Under the pieces are notes generated by a model that worked only from the letters and a program-made list of their open reading frames with translations, had not been told where the DNA came from and searched no databases. Shown in pieces: positions 1 to 4,511 of a DNA stretch of 5,400 nucleotides; the stretch's first letter is position 1; each line of letters begins with the position of its first letter. The position numbers and the translations under genes are program-made. This DNA comes from an uncultured bacterium (GTDB lineage Bacteria; Bacillota; Clostridia; Oscillospirales; Oscillospiraceae): the NCBI GenBank assembly GCA_949288405.1, contig CASEKM010000178.1, forward strand, positions 1 through 5,400, written 5' to 3'.

Positions 1-1461
1 GTGGAGGTGGCCAACGAGTCCAAGACCCTGGCCACCATCACCTTCCAGAACTACTTCCGCCTGTACGACAAGCTCTCCGGCATGACGGGTACCGCCATGA
101 CCGAGGAGGAGGAGTTCGGCACCATCTACGAGCTGGACATCGTGGAGATCCCCACCAACAAGCCGGTGCAGCGCATCGACCACCACGACGTGGTGTACAA
201 GACCGAGGCCGGCAAGCTCCGGGCGGTGGTCAACCAGATCGTGGAGTGCCACGAGAAGGGCCAGCCCGTCCTGGTGGGCACCGTGTCCATCGAGAAGTCG
301 GAGCAGCTCTCCGACATGCTGAAAAAGCGGGGCGTCAAGCACAATGTCTTGAACGCCAAGAACCATGAGAAGGAAGCCGAGATCGTGGCCCAGGCCGGCA
401 AGCTGGGGGCGGTCACCGTGGCCACCAACATGGCCGGCCGCGGCACCGACATCATGCTGGGCGGCAACGCGGAGTTCCTGGCCAAGGCCGACCTGCGGAA
501 GGCGGGGATGAGCGACGAGCTCATCGCCGAGGCCACCGGCTACGCCGAGACCGACAACCAGGAGATCCTGGACGCCCGGAAGCAGTACGCCGATGCGGAG
601 GCCAAGTACAAGGAGGTCATCAAGGCCGAGGCCGAGAAGGTCCGGGAGACCGGCGGCCTGTTTATCCTGGGCACCGAGCGCCACGAGTCCCGGCGCATCG
701 ACAACCAGCTGCGCGGCCGCGCCGGCCGTCAGGGCGACCCGGGCGAGAGCCGCTTCTACCTGTCCCTGGAGGACGACATCATGCGCCTGTTCGGCTCTGA
801 GCGGGTGATGGGCATGATGGAGAAGCTGGGCGTGGACGAGGACACCCCCATCGAGCAGAAGATGCTCACCAATGCCATCGAGAACGCCCAGAAGCAGGTG
901 GAGTCCCGGAACTTCCAGACCCGAAAGAACGTGCTCCAGTACGACGACGTGATGAACACCCAGCGCGAGGTCATCTACAAGGAGCGCCGGAAGGTGCTGG
1001 ACGGGGAGGACCTGCAGGACTCCATTCAGAATATGCTCCACAACACGGTGGAGAACGCCATCCGGGGCCACATGGGCGAGCAGAAGCACATGACCGCCGA
1101 GCAGTTCCAGGAGGCCACCGCCCTGTTCCACACCATGTTCCTGCGCCCCGGCGAGCTGGCCCTCACCGACGAGGAGCTGCAGCAGTACGACGAGGAGCAG
1201 CTGGTGCAGCTGGTGATGGGCAAGGCTCGGGAGGTCTATGAGGCCCGGGAGAAGGAGTTTGGCTCTCCCCTCATGCGGGAGCTGGAGCGGGTGCTCATGC
1301 TCCGGGTGGTGGACGAGTACTGGATGGACCAGATCGACGCCATGAACGACCTGAAGCAGGGCATCGGCCTGCGCTCCTACGCCCAGACCGACCCGGTGGT
1401 GGCCTACAAAAAGGAAGGCTACGAGATGAAAAGGAAGGCTACGAGATGTTCGAGCAGATGA
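1..1461 (+). CDS. secA: Preprotein translocase ATPase SecA, 5'-partial and cut short by a frameshift
   Basis: SecA is the cytoplasmic ATPase that pushes unfolded preproteins through SecYEG. The gene enters from the left edge, so the GTG at position 1 is an internal valine codon; NBD1 with Walker A and most of the preprotein cross-linking domain lie upstream. Visible parts by local residue: T-L-A-T-I-T-F-Q-N-Y-F-R-L-Y (9-22) and S-G-M-T-G-T-A (26-32); NBD2 with V-L-V-G-T-V-S-I-E-K-S (90-100), H-N-V-L-N-A-K (114-120) and A-T-N-M-A-G-R-G-T-D (141-150); the arginine-finger motif G-T-E-R-H-E-S-R-R-I-D-N-Q-L-R-G-R-A-G-R-Q-G within 224-245; the helical scaffold from E-S-R-N-F (301-305); the wing domain around 350-415; and the two-helix finger near 425-462. 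Residues 155-215 form a variable charged insert. After Y-E-M (474-476) the frame runs into ten foreign codons (K-R-K-A-T-R-C-S-S-R) and TGA because of a 20-bp tandem duplication. The rest of SecA continues at 1446 in another frame. Family identity is certain; whether the break is real is not. Confidence 0.97.
   Translation: MEVANESKTLATITFQNYFRLYDKLSGMTGTAMTEEEEFGTIYELDIVEIPTNKPVQRIDHHDVVYKTEAGKLRAVVNQIVECHEKGQPVLVGTVSIEKSEQLSDMLKKRGVKHNVLNAKNHEKEAEIVAQAGKLGAVTVATNMAGRGTDIMLGGNAEFLAKADLRKAGMSDELIAEATGYAETDNQEILDARKQYADAEAKYKEVIKAEAEKVRETGGLFILGTERHESRRIDNQLRGRAGRQGDPGESRFYLSLEDDIMRLFGSERVMGMMEKLGVDEDTPIEQKMLTNAIENAQKQVESRNFQTRKNVLQYDDVMNTQREVIYKERRKVLDGEDLQDSIQNMLHNTVENAIRGHMGEQKHMTAEQFQEATALFHTMFLRPGELALTDEELQQYDEEQLVQLVMGKAREVYEAREKEFGSPLMRELERVLMLRVVDEYWMDQIDAMNDLKQGIGLRSYAQTDPVVAYKKEGYEMKRKATRCSSR
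1409..1448 (+). repeat. Perfect 20-bp tandem duplication that frameshifts secA
   Basis: The unit AAAAGGAAGGCTACGAGATG occurs at 1409-1428 and again, with no mismatch, at 1429-1448. Twenty is not a multiple of three, so the second copy changes the frame. Deleting one copy joins A-Y-K-K-E-G-Y-E-M directly to F-E-Q-M-I-A-A-I-Q, which restores a normal SecA. The duplication is therefore the sole cause of the break. It is either a recent slippage mutation or an assembly/sequencing artefact. Confidence 0.95.
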
Positions 1462-1706
1462 TCGCCGCCATCCAGGAGGAGACCCTCCGCCGCCTGTTCC
1501 TGGTGCGGGTGCGTCAGAACCAGGAGGTCAAACGGGAGCGGGTGGCCAAGGTCACCGGCGAGTCCGGCGCCAGCGACGGCTCCGTCCAGCAGCGCCCCCA
1601 GCGCAAGGTCATCAAAATCGGCCGCAACGACCCCTGCCCCTGCGGAAGTGGGCTTAAGTGGAAGAAATGCACCTGCAAGCAGTTCCACCCGGATGTGAAG
1701 GCATAA
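1446..1706 (+). CDS. secA: C-terminal part of SecA: last scaffold helix, linker and zinc-binding tail
   Basis: These 86 codons are the true end of SecA, displaced from the main frame by the 20-bp duplication. Residues 1-25 are the last amphipathic scaffold helix (M-F-E-Q-M-I-A-A-I-Q, then L-R-R-L-F-L-V-R-V). Residues 26-52 are a low-complexity polar linker. Residues 54-86 are the zinc-binding tail that in other SecAs binds SecB and/or phospholipid and ribosome: K-I-G-R-N-D-P-C-P-C-G-S-G-L-K-W-K-K-C-T-C. The cysteines are C64, C66, C75 and C77, with H81 nearby. The usual family pattern is C-x-C-x8-C-[CH]; here the fourth position is Thr and the next Cys is one residue later. The ATG at 1446 is preceded by AAGGAAGG (1431-1438) at 7-nt spacing and overlaps the upstream stop by 16 bp, so separate translation by reinitiation is conceivable. 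The same signal exists in the unduplicated sequence, so it need not have been selected. If the duplication is an artefact, this is simply the end of one secA gene. Confidence 0.9.
   Translation: MFEQMIAAIQEETLRRLFLVRVRQNQEVKRERVAKVTGESGASDGSVQQRPQRKVIKIGRNDPCPCGSGLKWKKCTCKQFHPDVKA
1659..1700 (+). repeat. Direct repeat, copy 1 (3' end of secA)
   Basis: This 42-bp stretch at the end of the SecA frame is repeated 160 bp downstream at 1819-1860, with 37 of 42 bases identical. It encodes W-K-K-C-T-C-K-Q-F-H-P-D-V-K and is followed by GCA and the stop at 1704-1706. Confidence 0.9.
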
Positions 1707-1710
1707 AAAT

Positions 1711-1811
1711 CCCCCGTCCCCCTCGGAGAGTGGAGGGGGGCCTCCGGGGGGAACTAGTGCCCCCCGGAAGGCGCGGCTGGCGCGAAGCGCCGCGTTTTCC
1801 GCAGAAAGCGC
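1711..1811. repeat. Run of four GC-rich stem-loops, possible intergenic repeat element
   Basis: Between the secA stop and the second secA tail lie four successive inverted repeats. (A) CCCCCTC 1718-1724 pairs with GAGGGGG 1733-1739. (B) TCCGGGGGG 1743-1751 pairs with CCCCCCGGA 1760-1768 around AACTAGTG. (C) GGCGC 1779-1783 pairs with GCGCC 1787-1791 around GAA; an outer pairing CGCGGC 1772-1777 with GCCGCG 1789-1794 competes with it. (D) GCGTTTTC 1792-1799 pairs with GAAAGCGC 1804-1811 with one G-U pair. Hairpin C is followed closely by TTTT (1795-1798), so it might act as a weak terminator. No open frame of note fits here. The density of perfect stems suggests a palindromic intergenic element like REP/MITE-type repeats, but only a genome-wide count can show that it is repetitive. 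Confidence 0.55.
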
Positions 1812-1818
1812 CCGCGCC

Positions 1819-1863
1819 TTGAAGAAGTGCACCTGCAAGCAGTTCCACCCCGATGTAAAATAA
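1819..1863 (+). pseudogene. Detached second copy of the secA 3' end (14 codons plus stop)
   Basis: Read from 1819 the codons give L-K-K-C-T-C-K-Q-F-H-P-D-V-K and TAA (1861-1863), matching the SecA tail at 1659-1706. It has no start or ribosome-binding site and is out of frame with the gene upstream, so it is not a gene. Of the five differences from copy 1, four are synonymous third-position changes (K, P, V, K) and one is Trp to Leu. That pattern indicates divergence while both were coding. The likely reading is that this was the original end of the resident secA, or the end of a related secA, separated by recombination or by insertion of the hairpin-rich segment. Confidence 0.75.
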
Positions 1864-1917
1864 GTCGCTGCGGCCGAGGGGAAGGAAACCAGCAGTTTTT
1901 TGGTATTGATATGACGA

Positions 1918-1950
1918 AGCGGGCCACCCTGAGAGAGGCGGCCCGCTTTT
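1918..1950 (+). terminator. Intrinsic terminator downstream of secA
   Basis: AGCGGGCC (1918-1925) pairs perfectly with GGCCCGCT (1940-1947) around a 14-nt loop, and the stem runs into TTTTATTG on the + strand. Position and polarity fit termination of secA transcription. It lies shortly after the detached secA tail, which supports that tail having been the original gene end. Confidence 0.8.
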
Positions 1951-1961
1951 ATTGTAGCCAG

Positions 1962-1984
1962 ACCCCCCGGCTATGCCGGGGGGT
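1962..1984 (-). terminator. Strong hairpin after the SLH gene, probable transcription end
   Basis: ACCCCCCGGC (1962-1971) pairs perfectly over 10 bp with GCCGGGGGGT (1975-1984), leaving a TAT loop. It sits 16 bp beyond the stop codon of the - strand SLH gene, between two convergent genes. Neither side has a T-run, so it is not a classical intrinsic terminator; it may protect the 3' end or stop transcription less efficiently. A 12-bp palindrome, TTCCTATAGGAA (1984-1995), adjoins it. Confidence 0.5.
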
Positions 1985-2000
1985 TCCTATAGGAAAAGAC

Positions 2001-4223
2001 TTAGAACTTGTTGTACATGGCCAGGATCAGGGTAATGGCCTCCTGGATGCTGGTGTTGTTTTTGGGGGAGAGGGTGGTGTCGCTGGTGCCGCTCATCATG
2101 CCGTTGTTGGTGAGGGCGGCCATGCTCTCCACCGCCCAGCTGGCCACCTGACCGGCGTCGGTGAACTGGCTTCCCAGGGCGGTGCTGGTGTTGGTGAGGG
2201 TGTTGGTGCCCTTGGCCTCGTCGATGCAGCGGATCACCTGGTTGAGCATGACGGAGATCTCCTGGCGGGTGATGTTGGCGTTGGGGGAGAAGTTCCCGTT
2301 TCCGGTGCCGCTGGCCACTCCGGCCTGGGCGGCCTTCAGGGCCGCCGGGTCGCTGGTGTCCTGGAAGGACTGGTCCCCGGTGGGCAGCGTGGTGCCGGTG
2401 ACCTTCTCGATCAGGTTGACCGCCAGGCCGGCGAACTGCAGGCGGGTGATGGAAGAGCTGAAGTTGGAGCTGGTGCGGTCGGTGAGCAGGCCCAGGGACT
2501 CCGCATTGAGGATGTTCCCCACCGCCCAGCTGGCGGCGGAGGACACGTCCACAGGCAGGGAGCCCATGGCGTCGGAGCCGGTGACCATGCCGCCGCTCAC
2601 CAGGAAGGTGCGGGTGACGCTTCTGGTGAAGTTGCCCTTGGTGACGGTGGCGGTGACGGTGTGGGTGCCGGAGGACAGGCTGGACACGTCCAGGCTGTAG
2701 GCGAAGGGCTCGCTGGTGGAGGTGAAGGTCTGCGCCCCGTCCAGGGTGTACCGGCAGGTGGCGTCGCCGGTGCCGGGGAGGCTGGCGTAGGTGTAGAGGG
2801 TCAGGGTGTCCATGGGCTCGCTGACAGTGGACAGGCGGGTGTAGGCCGGGCCCTGGGTCTCGCTGCCCTGGAGGAAGGCGCCGCCGGTGACCGTCTGGCG
2901 GTAGGCGGAGGACAGGGCGCTGCTGCCGCTGAGGGGATACCGGTACTGGCTGATGGACAGGTCCACGTCAAACAGGAAGATGGCCTTCACCTGGGGATAG
3001 ACCATGGGAATATAAGAATAGAATTTCGTGAACTGGTCCACGGCGTTGGCGGTCTGGTCCGCGCCGGTGCTCTTGTTGTAGTAGCCGAAGCCGCACTCGC
3101 TGATCATCATGGGCTTCTTGTGGGCCTCGGCCAGGGCGGCCAGCTCCTCCAGGACGGTCAGGGGGTCGCTGCCGTAGAGGCCAGTGCAGTAGAAGGCGTC
3201 GTTGTAGTGGGCGGTGTCGGCGTAGGTGTAGCTGCTGCCGTAGCCGGGGCCGCCGTTCTTATAGGTGGAGACGCCGATCCAGTCCACGTACTGGTCGCCG
3301 GGGTAGTAGGTCTCGTAGGTGACAGTGCGGTTGGACACGTCGTTGGGGGAGAACACCAGGGCGATGTTGTCGTACTGCCGGGCGGCCTTGGCCACCTTCT
3401 GGTAGGCCTGGATGTACTTCTGGGGGTCGGGCAGGTTGGTCCAGCAGTTCATCTCCGCGCCGATGCGCAGCAGCACGGTGCAGTTCCGGGCGCCCAGGGC
3501 GGCCACGCCCTCGTTGATGTAGCTGTCGGCGGACAGGACCGCGTCCAGACCGGCGTTGCTCTCAGTGAAGTTCCAGGCCAGCTCCACCACGCCGCCGTTG
3601 TTCAAGGCGTTGTTGACCGTGCTGTCCGTGTTGGAGTAGTAGTCCAGCCAGTAGTCCACCGAGTAGCCGTCCAGGAAGTTCACATACACCAGGGCGGCGG
3701 AGTCGTTCACGTGGGTGCCGTTGGGCACCACGCCGTAATACACGCCGGAGACCGGCTCGCCGGTGACGCCGTAGTAGGGCACATCGGCGGGGTCCTGGGC
3801 CAGGGTGTAGATCTCCATGGGCCGCTGCAGCTGCTTGAGCTGGGCGGGGACGTTGAGCAGGGTGTCCTGATAGCTCTTCACATTGTCGTTGAGCCACTGG
3901 GCGTAGGTGAGCTGGCGCTGGAGCCAGAGGACGGCGTTGTCCACGTCGCCCCGCATCTCATAGCACCAGGCCGCCTTGGCGCAGATGGGCTCCAGGATCT
4001 GGCACACCTCGGTGCCCAGGGGGTAGTTCTTGAACAGGTCGTAGGTCTGCTGGGCCACAGAGATGGTGCCGTTGATGTCCTGATTCTGCTGGACCTGGGC
4101 CCAGGAGGCCTGCAGGGGCCAGTAGGCCTGGGGATAGCTGAAGGCGGAGGCCTGGAGCAGCATCCCGGACATGAGGGCGCCGGTGAGCGCCACAGCGGCG
4201 ATTCGTTTTCCAAACTGTCTCAT
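2001..4223 (-). CDS. Secreted GH26-like glycoside hydrolase with Ig-like domain and three SLH repeats
   Basis: A 740-aa protein, probably exported and held on the cell wall. Residues 1-27 are a Sec signal peptide: basic start (R2, K6, R7), hydrophobic core 8-24, cleavage after A-S-A (25-27). Residues 28-150 are mostly helical, with a TPR-like stretch near 82-112. Residues about 155-420 resemble the GH26 (beta-mannanase-like) TIM barrel: L-R-I-G-A-E-M-N-C-W (252-261) gives a candidate acid/base E257; Y-P-G-D-Q-Y-V-D-W-I-G-V-S-T-Y (307-321) is typical of the family; M-I-S-E-C-G-F-G (373-380) gives a candidate nucleophile E376. The His usual before the acid/base Glu is Ala256, so substrate and activity are uncertain. 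Residues about 468-543 look like an Ig-like beta-sandwich with Y-T-L-D-G and S-G-T-H-T-V-T-A. SLH repeats lie near 563-607, 617-668 and 685-740; such repeats usually bind pyruvylated secondary wall polymer. The ATG at 4221-4223 has AGAGGG just upstream and begins the signal peptide. The gene is monocistronic here, convergent with secA and divergent from the dnaD-like gene. Confidence 0.88.
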   Translation of the reverse strand: MRQFGKRIAAVALTGALMSGMLLQASAFSYPQAYWPLQASWAQVQQNQDINGTISVAQQTYDLFKNYPLGTEVCQILEPICAKAAWCYEMRGDVDNAVLWLQRQLTYAQWLNDNVKSYQDTLLNVPAQLKQLQRPMEIYTLAQDPADVPYYGVTGEPVSGVYYGVVPNGTHVNDSAALVYVNFLDGYSVDYWLDYYSNTDSTVNNALNNGGVVELAWNFTESNAGLDAVLSADSYINEGVAALGARNCTVLLRIGAEMNCWTNLPDPQKYIQAYQKVAKAARQYDNIALVFSPNDVSNRTVTYETYYPGDQYVDWIGVSTYKNGGPGYGSSYTYADTAHYNDAFYCTGLYGSDPLTVLEELAALAEAHKKPMMISECGFGYYNKSTGADQTANAVDQFTKFYSYIPMVYPQVKAIFLFDVDLSISQYRYPLSGSSALSSAYRQTVTGGAFLQGSETQGPAYTRLSTVSEPMDTLTLYTYASLPGTGDATCRYTLDGAQTFTSTSEPFAYSLDVSSLSSGTHTVTATVTKGNFTRSVTRTFLVSGGMVTGSDAMGSLPVDVSSAASWAVGNILNAESLGLLTDRTSSNFSSSITRLQFAGLAVNLIEKVTGTTLPTGDQSFQDTSDPAALKAAQAGVASGTGNGNFSPNANITRQEISVMLNQVIRCIDEAKGTNTLTNTSTALGSQFTDAGQVASWAVESMAALTNNGMMSGTSDTTLSPKNNTSIQEAITLILAMYNKF

Positions 4224-4227
4224 AAGT

Positions 4228-4234
4228 TCCCTCT
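4228..4234 (-). promoter_or_regulatory. Ribosome-binding site of the SLH gene
   Basis: On the - strand the sequence before the start reads AGAGGGAACTTATG. The purine block AGAGGG lies 5-6 nt from the ATG at 4221-4223. It supports this start, as does the signal peptide beginning exactly there. Confidence 0.65.
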
Positions 4235-4335
4235 TTTCTCCAAATTGGCGGCGGATGGCCGCATCCTTTGCCCCTCCGGGGGGCTGCCCGCGGCGGACGG
4301 TGGGCTGAGGCCCGGCGGAGGAGTGCTTCCCCTTA

Positions 4336-4364
4336 ACTTTAGCCTATTTTTCACAAAAATACAA
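4336..4364 (-). promoter_or_regulatory. Putative promoter of the SLH gene
   Basis: Within the AT-rich island, the - strand reads TTGTAT (4364-4359) as a possible -35 and TAAAGT (4341-4336) as a possible -10, separated by 17 bp. Matches to the sigma-A consensus are only 3/6 and 4/6. Transcription would start near 4329 and leave a GC-rich leader of about 105 nt with several short inverted repeats (for example GGATG 4253-4257 with CATCC 4262-4266, and GGGC 4302-4305 with GCCC 4310-4313). The location is right for a divergent promoter, but the match is weak. Confidence 0.35.
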
Positions 4365-4407
4365 TATGCTGGCTGCATAGTATCTATAGGCTTTGACGAA
4401 AGGGGGC

Positions 4408-4433
4408 GGTCCGCCGGGCAGACCCGGCGGGCC
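4408..4433. repeat. GC-rich perfect hairpin between the divergent promoters
   Basis: GGTCCGCCGGG (4408-4418) pairs with CCCGGCGGGCC (4423-4433) over 11 bp, with one G-U pair and a CAGA loop. On the + strand it is followed at a distance by TTTTCTGTTT, which is poor terminator form, and no + strand gene lies just upstream to terminate. It sits 13 bp before the -35 of the dnaD-like gene. It may insulate the divergent promoters or be an intergenic repeat; the role is unknown. Confidence 0.5.
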
Positions 4434-4445
4434 TGCGGTTTTCTG

Positions 4446-4474
4446 TTTACTCCCGGCGGATTTTGCGGTAAAAT
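4446..4474 (+). promoter_or_regulatory. Sigma-A-type promoter of the dnaD-like gene
   Basis: TTTACT (4446-4451) and TAAAAT (4469-4474) are separated by exactly 17 bp and match the sigma-A consensus at 4/6 and 5/6 positions. Transcription would start near 4481, giving a leader of about 30 nt that contains little more than the ribosome-binding site. This is the best promoter in the window. Confidence 0.7.
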
Positions 4475-4498
4475 AGAGGATACGAGACGGAAGAGGAG

Positions 4499-4504
4499 AG
4501 GAGG
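4499..4504 (+). promoter_or_regulatory. Ribosome-binding site of the dnaD-like gene
   Basis: A perfect AGGAGG lies 7 nt before the ATG at 4512, within a purine-rich run (4486-4509). It fixes this ATG as the start, rather than the internal ATG at 4548. Confidence 0.85.
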
Positions 4505-4511
4505 GGAGACT

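Noticed and set aside
126..536. Open frame on the - strand inside secA (136 codons), and others at 593-808, 756-974 and 1026-1223
   Set aside because: They overlap strongly conserved SecA motifs in the other frame, have Ser/Arg/Pro-rich low-complexity translations, and are expected by chance opposite GC-rich codons.
1419..1848. Two - strand open frames across the secA end and the hairpin segment
   Set aside because: Their translations only reflect the antisense of secA and the G/C-run hairpins (Gly/Pro/Ala-rich). No family or ribosome-binding site is recognisable.
2161..2700. 179-codon + strand open frame within the SLH gene
   Set aside because: It is antisense to the SLH and Ig-like domains of a well-supported gene, and its translation has no recognisable domain.
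1987..4397. CTATAGG followed by similar bases (ending GAC) at both ends of the SLH gene (1987-2000 and 4384-4397), as possible target-site repeats of an insertion
   Set aside because: Only 10 of 14 bases match, there is no transposase or terminal inverted repeat, and the gene's base composition matches its surroundings. It is probably chance.
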